Below, piece by piece: positions 22,667 to 32,001 of a stretch of DNA of 32,772 bases. A model generated the notes under the pieces. It searched no databases and was not told the origin of the DNA. It saw only the letters and a program-made list of their open reading frames with translations. The position numbers and the translations under genes are program-made. Positions within the stretch are counted from its first letter, which is position 1; every line of letters starts with the position of its first letter. The stretch lies in NCBI GenBank assembly GCA_964538565.1, contig CAZIGW010000032.1, positions 1-32,772 on the forward strand, written 5' to 3'. The DNA is from CAYVBN01 sp964538565 (GTDB taxonomy: Bacteria; Pseudomonadota; Alphaproteobacteria; Rhizobiales; Xanthobacteraceae).

Positions 22667-23008
22667 ATGAGACGCGCACTCCGCCGCATCGCGCGGCCGG
22701 TTCTCGCCGTGATCGCATTGGCGGCCTCGGCGTGCGCCGCATTCGCCGGCGATCCGGCCGCCGGCCGGCGCAAGGCGATCGCCTGCCAGACGTGCCATGG
22801 CCTCGATGGTCTGTCGAAGATTCCCGATGCGCCCAATCTCGCCGGCCAGCCGGAGCCCTATCTGATCAAGGCGATCGGTGAATTCCGCTCGGGTGTGCGC
22901 AAGAACGACATGATGACGATCGTGGTGCAGAACCTCAAGGATGAGGACATCGCCGATCTCGCCGCCTACTATGCCTCGCTCGAAATCTCCGTCAAACAAA
23001 CGCAGTAG
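22667..23008 (+). CDS. Periplasmic c-type cytochrome
   Basis: A 113-residue exported cytochrome. The signal peptide (basic start, hydrophobic VLAVIALAASACAAFA) is cut near residue 27. One haem site, CQTCH (40-44), follows, and Met82 or Met83 in NDMMTIV is the probable sixth ligand. The PNLAGQPEPYLIKAIGEFRS and LKDEDIADLAAYYASL blocks are usual for the small cytochromes paired with dehydrogenases. It follows the PQQ dehydrogenase on the same strand with a 79-base gap, so it is probably co-transcribed and passes electrons from it to the respiratory chain. Confidence 0.9.
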   Translation: MRRALRRIARPVLAVIALAASACAAFAGDPAAGRRKAIACQTCHGLDGLSKIPDAPNLAGQPEPYLIKAIGEFRSGVRKNDMMTIVVQNLKDEDIADLAAYYASLEISVKQTQ

Positions 23009-23205
23009 AGCCGGTCTCGATCGGCCTGACCGGTCCGTTGCGGCCGGCAGCGCGGGTCCGCCCGGGGAAATCCGAGCGCGAAGGGGCGTGGCGCATTGAC
23101 GCTGTGATGCAAAGCCCGATCCGCTTGTGGTAGCAGTCCCGGTACGGGAGGACCGGGGTCGGGACGCGTCCGGCCTCCCGCGCCGATGTTCAGAGGAACC
23201 AGCCC

Positions 23206-24276
23206 ATGTTCGAGAAAAGCCTTCTGCCGCAGACCCGCTGGGCCGTTTTCGCCCTCGCCGCAGCCGCCTTCACGGGCGCCCTGACCCAGCCGGCGGCGAG
23301 CCAGCAGTCGGTCGAGGAGTTCTACAAGGGCAAGCAGATCGACATGATCATCGGCTATTCGCCGGGCGGCACCTACGACCTCTACGCCCGCCTCGTCGCC
23401 CGCCACCTCGGCGACCACATCCCCGGCAAGCCGACCATTGTGCCGCGCAACATGCCGGGCGGCGGCAGCCGGACGGCCGCGGCCTACGTCTACAAGGTGG
23501 CGAGGCAGGACGGCACCGTTCTGGCGACCGGGGACCAGTCGCTCTCGGTCGAACAGGCGATGGGCGATCCGGCGCTGACCGTCGACACGACGAAATTCAT
23601 CTATATCGGCAATCCCAATGCCGAGAACAACACGACCGTCACCTGGTACACGTCGGGCATCAAGACGATCGAGGATGCCAAGCAGAAGGAAGTACCGGTG
23701 GGCGCCACGGGCGGCAGCACGTCCTCCCAATATCCGAAGGTGATGAACGCGCTGCTCGGCACCAAGTTCAAGATCGTGATCGGCTATCCGGGCGGCAACG
23801 ACATCAACCTGGCGATGGAGCGCGGCGAGGTCGCGGGCCGCGGCTCCAACAGCTGGGCGTCGTGGAAGGCGACCCGGCCCGACTGGCTGCGCGACAAGAA
23901 GATCAACATCCTGGTGCAGATCGGCTTGAAGAAGGCGCCCGACCTGCCGGACGTGCCGCTGCTCATCGATCTCGCCAAGAACGACGAGGATCGCGCGGTG
24001 CTCAAGCTGGTCTCCGCGTCCGGAACCATCGGGCGGCCGATCTTCACGACGCCGAACGTCCCGGCCGAGCGGGTGGCGGCGCTGCGCAAGGCGTTCGACG
24101 AGATGGTCAAGGACCCGGCGTTCCTCGATGACGCCCGGAAAGGCAAGTTCGACATCACCCCGGTCTCGGGCGAGGAATTGCAGAATCTGGTCGCCGACAT
24201 CGTGGCGACGCCGAAGCCGGTGGCCGAACGGCTTGCCAAGATCATCGGCGGTGTCGGGGAACACACCGGCCGATGA
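23206..24276 (+). CDS. TctC/Bug-type periplasmic solute-binding protein
   Basis: The 356-residue exported protein (signal peptide to about residue 33) belongs to the Bug/TctC group that delivers carboxylates to tripartite tricarboxylate transporters. The expected start of the mature fold is visible: FYKGKQIDMIIGYSPGGTYD, then YARLVARHLGDHIPGKPTIV and RNMPGGGSRTAAAYVY. GATGGSTSSQYP and FTTPNVPAERVAALRKAFDE are also typical. AGAGGAA lies eight bases before the ATG at 23206. No membrane subunits (TctA, TctB) are adjacent, so it is an orphan. Its stop overlaps the start of the class II aldolase gene in an ATGA junction, which links its ligand to that enzyme. Confidence 0.88.
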   Translation: MFEKSLLPQTRWAVFALAAAAFTGALTQPAASQQSVEEFYKGKQIDMIIGYSPGGTYDLYARLVARHLGDHIPGKPTIVPRNMPGGGSRTAAAYVYKVARQDGTVLATGDQSLSVEQAMGDPALTVDTTKFIYIGNPNAENNTTVTWYTSGIKTIEDAKQKEVPVGATGGSTSSQYPKVMNALLGTKFKIVIGYPGGNDINLAMERGEVAGRGSNSWASWKATRPDWLRDKKINILVQIGLKKAPDLPDVPLLIDLAKNDEDRAVLKLVSASGTIGRPIFTTPNVPAERVAALRKAFDEMVKDPAFLDDARKGKFDITPVSGEELQNLVADIVATPKPVAERLAKIIGGVGEHTGR

Positions 24277-25043
24277 ACGCGACTTCGACCTCGCGCGCGC
24301 TGCGCGCACGGCACGACGAGAGCGACCGGCTCGCCGCCGAAATCGCCGCCGCCACGCGCATCCTGGTGATGGAGCAGATCCTCGACTACAGCGGCCATCT
24401 CTCGGCGCGCGTGCCGGGGCGCGACGCCTTCCTCATTCAGCCGGGCGCCGACTCGCGCGCCCAGCTTGCGCCGGAGGCCATGCTGCTCGTCGACTACGAC
24501 GGCCGGGTGATCGAAGGCGACGGGAAGCCGCCGTCGGAATTGCCCATTCATCTCGAGATCCTCAAGGCGCGGCCCGACGTGCAGGCGGTGCTTCATTGCC
24601 ATCTCGAGGTCGCCATCGCCTTCACCATGATGGAGGGGGTCACGCTCAAACCGATGCGCGCGCGCGCCGTGCGCTGGGAGAGCGGCATTCCGACCGATCC
24701 CGATCCCAGCCACATCAAGCTGCCGGAGCAGGGGCGGGCACTCGCCAAGACGCTCGGACCGCATCACGCGGCGTTGATGCGCGCGCACGGGCTGGTGCTG
24801 GTCGCCGAATCCGTGCCGGCGGTCGTCGTCGACGCCGTCCATTTCAAGGAGAATGCGAACGCGCTGCTGCAGGTGCTGCAGGCCGGCCGCGAGCCGCTGC
24901 CGTTGACCAAGGCCGAGATGGAACAGATCAATCGCCACGAAATGCGCGAATTCCACGTGGCGAAGCTCTGGAACTACTACGTGCGCAAGGCGGTCGATTC
25001 CGGCGTGGTGCCGGCAGGCTGGGGACTCGTGCATCAGGCCTGA
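24273..25043 (+). CDS. Class II aldolase/adducin family protein
   Basis: A 256-residue cytoplasmic zinc enzyme of the class II aldolase family (fuculose-phosphate aldolase, ribulose-phosphate epimerase and decarboxylase relatives). Zinc ligands are visible as His108 and His110 in LHCHLE and His172 in RAHGL; the acidic site is Glu89 in PPSELPIHLEI. The N-terminal YSGHLSARVPG pattern (residues 39-49) is also typical. The substrate is unknown, but the overlapping gene for a carboxylate-type binding protein suggests a hydroxy-acid or sugar acid; that is inference. The stop lies ten bases from the convergent decarboxylase stop at 25054. Confidence 0.9.
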   Translation: MNATSTSRALRARHDESDRLAAEIAAATRILVMEQILDYSGHLSARVPGRDAFLIQPGADSRAQLAPEAMLLVDYDGRVIEGDGKPPSELPIHLEILKARPDVQAVLHCHLEVAIAFTMMEGVTLKPMRARAVRWESGIPTDPDPSHIKLPEQGRALAKTLGPHHAALMRAHGLVLVAESVPAVVVDAVHFKENANALLQVLQAGREPLPLTKAEMEQINRHEMREFHVAKLWNYYVRKAVDSGVVPAGWGLVHQA

Positions 25044-25053
25044 TCGGCAGGCC

Positions 25054-26043
<990 letters not shown>

Positions 26044-26175
26044 CGTGTCCCGATCCTTCCCCCGGAGGCCGGCCATTCTTGCTGGGAATTGCCGCGGTTG
26101 TCGACCCGGTTTGCGCCGGAATCCTCCGCGCCCCGGGGGGCCATGCGGGGCCGGTGGGCGGCATAAGGCGGCGTG

Positions 26176-28278
26176 ATGCAGGCTGACGATCCCGTCAACG
26201 AGCTGCTGGCGCTGCACGCCGCCGGGCGTTTTCCGGACATGGAGAGCCGGGCGCGGACGCTGCTCAAGTCCTTTCCGGGCCGCGCGGTCCTGCACGAGCT
26301 CCTCGGCATCGCGCTCTCGGCGCAGGAGCGGCACGCCGAGGCGCTGCCGCAGCTCGAACGCGCGGCGCGGCGCGAGCCCAGGGACGCGCAGTTCTGGGAG
26401 AACCTCGCGCTCTGCCAGCGCCAGCTCGAGCGCTTCGCCGATGCGGAGGCGAGCCTGCGCCGGTCGCTGGCGCTGCGCCCTTTTTCCGTCGAGACGCTCA
26501 ACGCGCTCGGCAGCGTGCTCAACTCGCTCAAGCGGCGCGAGGAGGCCGAGGAGGTGCTCCGCCGCGCGCTCGCGATCAACCCGCACCACGCCGCCGCGAT
26601 CTTCAATCTCGCCAACACGCTGCGCGACCTCGGCCGGATCTCCGAGGCCGAGGCGTGCTACCGCTGCGCCATCGCGATCAATCCCCTCGATCCGGCGCCT
26701 TACGCCAACCTCGGCCTGCTGCTGCGCGACGTCGCTCGCTTCGAGGAGGCGTATGCGGCCGCGAAGCGGGTCGTCGAACTGGTGGGCAACCGGCCGGCCG
26801 GGAACGCCGACAGCGTGGGTGAGGTGCTCGACGTCGCCGGCAGCGTGTTCGCCGGCAGCGGGCACTACGGCGAGGCGGTGCGCATCTTCAAGCACACGAA
26901 GGGCTACGAGAAGTCGCTGTCGCGGGCGCTGACGGCGATTTCGGTGGCGCGCGGCGCCTGCGACTGGGAATTCGCCGCCGCGCTCGAGCAGCATGTCGCC
27001 AGGACCCCTCCCGCCGCATGGGCGCGCTGCGACTGGTCGCCGTTCACCCTGCTGATGATGGCGCGCACGACGCCGGCCGACCAGCTCGCGGCGGCGAGCG
27101 GCTACGCGCGCCAGTTCGTCGCCGCGCCGGTCGCCGCGCCGCGCGCCGACGCCTCGGCGACGCGGCGCTTGCGCATCGGCTACCTGTCGGGCGACCTGCG
27201 CGACCACGCGGTCGCCTATCTCGCGGTGCGCGCCCTCGAGCTGCACGACCGCGAGCGATTCGAAGTCGTCGCCTACGACTATTCGCCGCCCTCGAAGAGC
27301 GATTTTCGCGCGCGGCTCGAACAGGCGTTCGAACGCGTCGTGCCGCTGCACGACATGTCGAACCGGGAGGCGGCGCAGCGCATCGCGGACGATGGATGCG
27401 ATATCGCGGTCGATCTCACCGGCTGGACCCAGCGCACCCGCGCGCCGATCCTCGGCTATCGGCCCGCGCCGGTCCAGGCGCAGTGGCTGGGCTATCCCGG
27501 CACGCTCGGGGCGCCGTGGATCGACTACGTGTTCGCCGACAGCGTGCTCATCCGCCCGGGCGAAGAGAAGCATTTCTCGGAAAAGATCGTTCGCCTGCCG
27601 TCGACCTACCAGCCGAACGACGATCGCCGCGCGGTGGGGCCGGCGCGGACGCGCAAGGACGACGGCCTGCCCGAGGACGCCTTCGTCTTCTGCTCGTTCA
27701 ACCAGGCCTACAAGATCACGCCGGAGGTGTTCGACGTCTGGATGAATTTGCTCAAGGCTGTCGAGTGCTCGGTGCTCTGGCTGCTGCGCCAGGACCCGGA
27801 GGTCGCCGAAGCCTTGCGGCGGCGGGCGATCGCACAGGGCGTGGCCGCCGAACGGCTGGTGTTCGCCCCCTTCGTGACCAATGCCGAGCACCTCGCGCGC
27901 ATCCGCAACGGTGATCTCGCGCTCGACTGCTTCCCGTACGGCTCGCACACGACGGCAAGCGACGCGCTGTGGGCCGGGGTGCCGCTCATCGCGCTCGCCG
28001 GCGACACGTTCGCCTCGCGCGTGTCGGCGAGCATCCTCACCGCCGCCGGACTGCCGGACCTTGTCACGACCTCGCTCGAGGACTATGCGGCGCTCGCGCT
28101 GCGGCTCGCGACCGACGTGGAAGAGATGCGACGGATTCGGTCGCGCATCGACGCCTGCCGTCGCGACGCGCCGCTGTTCGACACCGCGGCGTTCACGCGC
28201 GGGCTCGAGGCCGCCTATACGGCGATCTGGGAACGGCACGCGGCGGGGCTTGCGCCGGACCATCTGGACATTCGCTGA
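26176..28278 (+). CDS. TPR-containing O-GlcNAc-transferase-like glycosyltransferase (GT41)
   Basis: A 700-residue cytoplasmic protein with N-terminal TPR repeats (about residues 1-230; for example PQLERAARREPRDAQFWENL and NPHHAAAIFNLANTLRDLGR). It ends in a GT41 catalytic region (about 330-690). His344 in GYLSGDLRDHAV matches the conserved His, and Lys513 in CSFNQAYKITP matches the UDP-binding Lys of O-GlcNAc transferases. The LDCFPYGSHTTASDALWAGVP block is characteristic. GTG at 26173 is directly followed by ATG at 26176; I use the ATG, with AAGG seven bases earlier. Bacterial relatives glycosylate flagellins and other proteins. The donor may be UDP-GlcNAc; the divergent UDP-xylose synthase is suggestive only. 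Confidence 0.9.
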   Translation: MQADDPVNELLALHAAGRFPDMESRARTLLKSFPGRAVLHELLGIALSAQERHAEALPQLERAARREPRDAQFWENLALCQRQLERFADAEASLRRSLALRPFSVETLNALGSVLNSLKRREEAEEVLRRALAINPHHAAAIFNLANTLRDLGRISEAEACYRCAIAINPLDPAPYANLGLLLRDVARFEEAYAAAKRVVELVGNRPAGNADSVGEVLDVAGSVFAGSGHYGEAVRIFKHTKGYEKSLSRALTAISVARGACDWEFAAALEQHVARTPPAAWARCDWSPFTLLMMARTTPADQLAAASGYARQFVAAPVAAPRADASATRRLRIGYLSGDLRDHAVAYLAVRALELHDRERFEVVAYDYSPPSKSDFRARLEQAFERVVPLHDMSNREAAQRIADDGCDIAVDLTGWTQRTRAPILGYRPAPVQAQWLGYPGTLGAPWIDYVFADSVLIRPGEEKHFSEKIVRLPSTYQPNDDRRAVGPARTRKDDGLPEDAFVFCSFNQAYKITPEVFDVWMNLLKAVECSVLWLLRQDPEVAEALRRRAIAQGVAAERLVFAPFVTNAEHLARIRNGDLALDCFPYGSHTTASDALWAGVPLIALAGDTFASRVSASILTAAGLPDLVTTSLEDYAALALRLATDVEEMRRIRSRIDACRRDAPLFDTAAFTRGLEAAYTAIWERHAAGLAPDHLDIR

Positions 28279-28314
28279 TGGGTCGCTCCGCTTCTTCGCC
28301 GCACGGATAAGCCG

Positions 28315-29421
28315 ATGCGCATCGCCTTCCTCGACGCCAGCCTTGCCGATCTCACCGCCGATGCGCCTTACGAGCGGCCGGTCGGCGGCAGCCATTCCGC
28401 CATGTTCTACCTTTCCGTCGAGCTGGCGCGGCTCGGCCACACGGTGGCGATCGTCAACGGCACGTCGGCGCCGGGCGAGTATCGGGGCGTCGCCTGCGTG
28501 CACCATCGCGAGGGGCTGACCGCGCAGTATCTCAACGGTTTCGACGTGGTGGTCGCGCTCAATTCGGCCTGCGGGGCGACACTGAAGCGGGAGATCGGCG
28601 TGCGCGTTCCGCTCGTGCTGTGGAACCAGCACGCCTTCGACCAGCCGCCGGTGCAGGAGCTGCACCGCCTGCGCGAGCGCAAGACGTGGGCCGGTTTCGC
28701 GTTCGTGAGCCAGTGGCAGCTCGACACCTTCGTCGAGAAATTCTGGGTGCCGCGCGAGAAGAGCATCGTGCTGCGCAACGCGGCGGGGCCGGCCTTCGCC
28801 GGGCTGCCGCCCGCCGTTCCGTGGTTCGCGCGGGGTGCGGCGCCGGTGCTCGTCTACACGAGCACGCCGTTCCGCGGGCTCGATGTCCTGCTCTCCGCAT
28901 TCCCGCTCATCGGCGCCGCGATCCCGGACGTGCGCCTGCGCGTCTTCTCCAGCATGGCGCTCTATCAGGTGCGGCCCGAGGACGACAAATACCGCGAGCT
29001 CTATGCGCGCTGCGCGGCGACCGAGGGCGCCGAATACGTCGGCCCGGTCGGCCAGGCGCGGCTGGCGCGCGAGCTTGCCGAGGCTGCCGCGCTCGCCTAT
29101 CCGTCGACCTTCGCCGAGACTTCGTGCATCGCCGTGATCGAGGCCATGGCGGCGGGCGCCGCGGTGTTCACCACGCGTCTCGGCGCCTTGCCGGAGACCG
29201 CCGGCGGATTCGCCAGCATGGTCGATCCGTCCGACGATCGGACGAAGCTCGCCGGAAGCTTCGCCGGCATGGTGGCGGACGCGCTTGCGGAGATGCGGCG
29301 CGAATCGGCTGCCGCGGCGGAGAGGCGCGAGGCGCAGCTCGCCTTCATCAGACAGAACTACCTCTGGCCGGCGCGGGCGGCCGAGTGGCAGGCGTGGCTC
29401 TCGAGTCTACTCGCGGCGTGA
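28315..29421 (+). CDS. GT4-type (GT-B fold) glycosyltransferase
   Basis: A 368-residue cytoplasmic glycosyltransferase. The N-terminal half carries RPVGGSHSAMFYLSVELARL, the usual glycine-rich loop, and VVVALNS. The C-terminal half has VLVYTSTPFRGLDVLLSAFP and the donor-binding EX7E motif (Glu268 and Glu276 in FAETSCIAVIEAMAAGA). It follows the O-GlcNAc-transferase-like gene by 36 bases on the same strand, so the two probably form one transcript. Acceptor and donor sugars are unknown; it may extend the first sugar placed by its neighbour. Confidence 0.9.
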   Translation: MRIAFLDASLADLTADAPYERPVGGSHSAMFYLSVELARLGHTVAIVNGTSAPGEYRGVACVHHREGLTAQYLNGFDVVVALNSACGATLKREIGVRVPLVLWNQHAFDQPPVQELHRLRERKTWAGFAFVSQWQLDTFVEKFWVPREKSIVLRNAAGPAFAGLPPAVPWFARGAAPVLVYTSTPFRGLDVLLSAFPLIGAAIPDVRLRVFSSMALYQVRPEDDKYRELYARCAATEGAEYVGPVGQARLARELAEAAALAYPSTFAETSCIAVIEAMAAGAAVFTTRLGALPETAGGFASMVDPSDDRTKLAGSFAGMVADALAEMRRESAAAAERREAQLAFIRQNYLWPARAAEWQAWLSSLLAA

Positions 29422-29481
29422 CCGGCTGATCCATCATCGGCGCTTCTCGTCCATCACGACGCGCGCGCGATTGTCGATACC

Positions 29482-29683
29482 GATCAGAAAATCACGGTTT
29501 TCCATGCGCCGTATCTGATCCACTTATCGGTAATCTCGAATTCTTATTCGATCAGATAAACTGAGCTTCTGATGCGATCACGCAGCGCGATTGCGTCGGC
29601 CTGGCGCGTTGTCGCGAGGTATTTTGTTCCTGCTATCCTATTGGAATTGCGCGTGTTTTTTCGGTTACACCCATCAGAAAATC
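29482..29683. repeat. Three dispersed ATCAGA-type repeats upstream of porin 1
   Basis: GATCAGAAAATC (29482-29493), GATCAGATAAAC (29550-29561) and CATCAGAAAATC (29672-29683) share ATCAGA followed by an A-rich run. They may be regulator sites or chance in an AT-rich stretch. Confidence 0.4.
29609..29639 (+). promoter_or_regulatory. Candidate promoter of porin 1
   Basis: TTGTCG (29609-29614) and TATCCT (29634-29639) are separated by 19 bases, in the TGCTATCCTA context. The spacing is long, so the call is tentative. It would give a leader of about 275 bases. Confidence 0.3.
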
Positions 29684-29790
29684 GAACGCTCGGTGCTGTG
29701 GGAAGGGCGCTTCGTTGTTGTGCGCGAAATCATGCGAGCTAATCTGAAAGTGCGACGGAGGGGGGCAACCCCGGGTCGCCCCGGCTGTGA

Positions 29791-29836
29791 TTCTGATTCC
29801 CGAGAGAATGTGGAACACCACAAGCGGGAATCAGAA
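29791..29836 (+). promoter_or_regulatory. Nested hairpin in the leader of porin 1
   Basis: TTCTGATTCCCG (29791-29802) and CGGGAATCAGAA (29825-29836) are perfectly complementary. Inside them TGTGG (29809-29813) pairs with CCACA (29818-29822) around AACA. The element ends 89 bases before the start codon. Confidence 0.6.
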
Positions 29837-29896
29837 AGTCAGGCGGTGCGGGGACAAGGGGACCTTCCAGGGTGCTCGCACCCGGCGGAGACGGAC

Positions 29897-29918
29897 CCTC
29901 CCACCAGAAAATTGGAGG
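29897..29918 (+). promoter_or_regulatory. Anti-Shine-Dalgarno pairing in the leader of porin 1
   Basis: CCTCC (29897-29901) can pair with the ribosome site GGAGG (29914-29918) across 12 bases. The same layout is seen before porin 2. Confidence 0.4.
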
Positions 29919-29924
29919 TTCGAT

Positions 29925-31463
29925 ATGAAGATGGTGAAAAGCCTACTCCTCGGTTCCGCGGCGGGCATCGTCGCGGTTGCCGGGGCGCAGGCTGCCGATC
30001 TTCCCGTCAAGGCCGCGCCGGTCGAATACGTGAGGATCTGCAGCCTGTATGGTGCGGGCTTCTTCTACATGCCGGGCACCGACACTTGCATCAAGATCGG
30101 CGGCTATCTGCGGTCGCAATACGACTGGAATGCGTTCGGCGACGGGAAGGTGTTTTTCAACGACAACAACAATTCGCACGAGACCCGCACCGAGACCAAT
30201 CCGCACTCGTTCCGTCATCGAGCGGTGATCACCGTCGACACCCGCACGCAGACCGAGTACGGCACGCTGCGCTCCTACATGGCGGTGGGCGGCCAGCAGA
30301 CGACGCCGACCGACACCGGCATCTCGCTGTTCTTCAACCGCGCGTTCATCCAGTTCGCGGGGTTCACCACCGGCCGGGCCGTGTCGTTCTACGACTTCCT
30401 CAGCCTCGATCCCTATTCCTACAACAACACGGCGCTCGTCAGCAGCACCGGCGCGCCGGGCATCAACGTGTTCGCGTACACGTGGCAGCTCGGCAACGGC
30501 GTGTCCGCCACGATCTCGGCCGAGGACGGCGGCTTCGGCACCGAGGGCACGAGCGGTCGCGGGCGCAGCCCGGTGAACGTCTTCACCGTTGGCGGGGTCG
30601 TGCCCCTGACGGGAGCTGCGCCGGGTTCGCCGCTTCAACTCGGCGTCGTGACGCTCGATCCGGTCGGCAACCGCGCTCCCGACATCGTCGGCGCCCTGCG
30701 CATCGACCAGGCCTGGGGCTCGGCGCAGGTCATGGCGGCCGGCCATGACGCGAGCGGCGGCTACTACGGCGGGTTCCCGGGCTCGACGTTGAACGGGCAT
30801 CCGGACGACGTCTGGGGTTGGGCCGCCGGCGTCGGCCTGCTGCTGAAGAATCCGCTCGGGTTCGGCGCGGGCGATACGTTCGCGACCCAGTTCAACTTCG
30901 AGTCCGGCGCGGTCGGCTATCTGACCACGTACAAGGGCGGATGGCTGCACTACGGCAGCGGCAACAGCGTCGGGTTCGGCTCGGCCATCGATGCGGTGTT
31001 CTCGGGAACATCGTTCGCCGATCCCAATGCGAGCGAGGTCGAGCTGGTCGACGGCTGGGGCTTCGGCGCTGTCTATGAGCACGTGTGGGGCCCGAAGTGG
31101 CGCACGTCGCTCTACGGCGGCTACAGCAAGGTGATGTACGGCGACGCCGCCAGGAACATCTACTGCACGGGCAATCCGAACACGACGTTCGTTGCTGGGG
31201 ATCCGATCGTCGCGGCGCGTGTCTTCGCCGCAACGAACTGCGACCCCGATTTCAGCTGGTGGCAGGTCGGCTCGCGGACGCAGTGGAATCCGGTGAAGGA
31301 TCTCGATATCGGCGTCGACGTGCTCTACACGCAGTTGAACACGGCGAATGCCGGAAACGCCGTTCTGCTCGCGAACGGCGCGCGGCCGGCGGGGCCCTAC
31401 AACATCGAAGATCAGAACGACTGGACGTTCATCTTCCGCATGCAGCGTAACTTCCTGCCCTGA
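29925..31463 (+). CDS. Outer-membrane porin (Porin_2 type), porin 1
   Basis: A 512-residue outer-membrane beta-barrel protein of the rhizobial Porin_2 family that lets small solutes diffuse. The signal peptide (MKMVKSLLLGSAAGIVAVAG, cut after AQA at residue 23) is followed by ADLPVKAAPVEYVRICSLYG, GAGFFYMPGTDTCIKIGGYL, the family start with two Cys. Alternating strands are visible throughout, ending DWTFIFRMQRNFLP. GGAGG at 29914-29918 lies six bases before the ATG at 29925; the open frame to 29787 is leader. A strong terminator follows at 31491. It is a close paralogue of porin 2 and probably abundantly expressed. Confidence 0.93.
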   Translation: MKMVKSLLLGSAAGIVAVAGAQAADLPVKAAPVEYVRICSLYGAGFFYMPGTDTCIKIGGYLRSQYDWNAFGDGKVFFNDNNNSHETRTETNPHSFRHRAVITVDTRTQTEYGTLRSYMAVGGQQTTPTDTGISLFFNRAFIQFAGFTTGRAVSFYDFLSLDPYSYNNTALVSSTGAPGINVFAYTWQLGNGVSATISAEDGGFGTEGTSGRGRSPVNVFTVGGVVPLTGAAPGSPLQLGVVTLDPVGNRAPDIVGALRIDQAWGSAQVMAAGHDASGGYYGGFPGSTLNGHPDDVWGWAAGVGLLLKNPLGFGAGDTFATQFNFESGAVGYLTTYKGGWLHYGSGNSVGFGSAIDAVFSGTSFADPNASEVELVDGWGFGAVYEHVWGPKWRTSLYGGYSKVMYGDAARNIYCTGNPNTTFVAGDPIVAARVFAATNCDPDFSWWQVGSRTQWNPVKDLDIGVDVLYTQLNTANAGNAVLLANGARPAGPYNIEDQNDWTFIFRMQRNFLP

Positions 31464-31490
31464 TCGTCGCGACAAGCGACACGCCTTCGA

Positions 31491-31526
31491 CCCCCGGCGG
31501 GCGACTGCCGGGGGTTTTCTCTTTTT
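31491..31526 (+). terminator. Strong intrinsic terminator after porin 1
   Basis: CCCCCGGC (31491-31498) pairs with GCCGGGGG (31507-31514) across eight bases and is followed by TTTTCTCTTTTT. It lies 27 bases after the stop codon. Confidence 0.92.
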
Positions 31527-31957
31527 GTCGCCGGTGATCTCGAGACGATCTCCGCCGCGGAAGCAAAGTCGGCGCGCGTCGAGCCTAACGCTGGGTCATC
31601 GCTCCGCGCCCGCCGGTCGATGCACGAACGGCGATCGGGCGTCGGCGCACGGCGCGCAAGATTCTCCCGCCGGATCAATCCATTTGCACGCCCGGACGGG
31701 CGCGTCGGACGCGCCGAGTCCACCGCCTGCCAGCCCGTTGGTATGACCGTGCTGTTTTTGCCACAGCCGTTTGGAAACCGCTCACCTGCGACCAAACGGA
31801 CAGCCATCGTCCATTGCGCGGGGAAATCGATGTTTATACGATTTTAATGTCGGAATCGATGGAGTTGATGTCGACGTTATGTCCGGCCGATCGGAAATAT
31901 TCTCCGATAATGCCAAAGGCATCAATGTTGATGTCAATTTTAGGTCGGTGGGCACGG

Positions 31958-31994
31958 GGGAGGGGCGAAACCCTCCCGCAAAAAATTTGGAGGG
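31958..31994 (+). promoter_or_regulatory. Switch-like hairpin and anti-Shine-Dalgarno in the leader of porin 2
   Basis: GGGAGGG (31958-31964) pairs with CCCTCCC (31971-31977) around a six-base GCGAAA loop. The same CCCTCC can alternatively pair with the ribosome site GGAGGG (31989-31994) across 12 bases, so the two structures exclude each other. Confidence 0.45.
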
Positions 31995-32001
31995 TTCCCT
32001 G

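Larger units (their letters stand above)
29422..29924. other. Intergenic and 5' leader region of porin 1
   Basis: No gene is supported. The first 250 bases are AT-richer than average and contain three ATCAGA-type repeats. A candidate promoter lies near 29609-29639. The last 170 bases hold a nested hairpin (29791-29836), a short GGGTG-CTCG-CACCC hairpin (29870-29883) and the anti-Shine-Dalgarno pair at 29897-29918. Confidence 0.6.
31464..32001. other. Intergenic and 5' leader region of porin 2
   Basis: After the terminator no gene is supported. Bases 31800-31950 are AT-rich, with a GTTGATGTC direct repeat (31864-31872, 31927-31935) and an inverted repeat ATCGGA-TCCGAT (31890-31908), and probably contain the promoter of porin 2. 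The leader ends with the hairpin at 31958-31977. Confidence 0.5.

Noticed and set aside
23096..23124. TTGACG as -35 box of the TctC-type gene
   Set aside because: The position 17 bases downstream reads ATCCGC, which does not resemble a -10 element.
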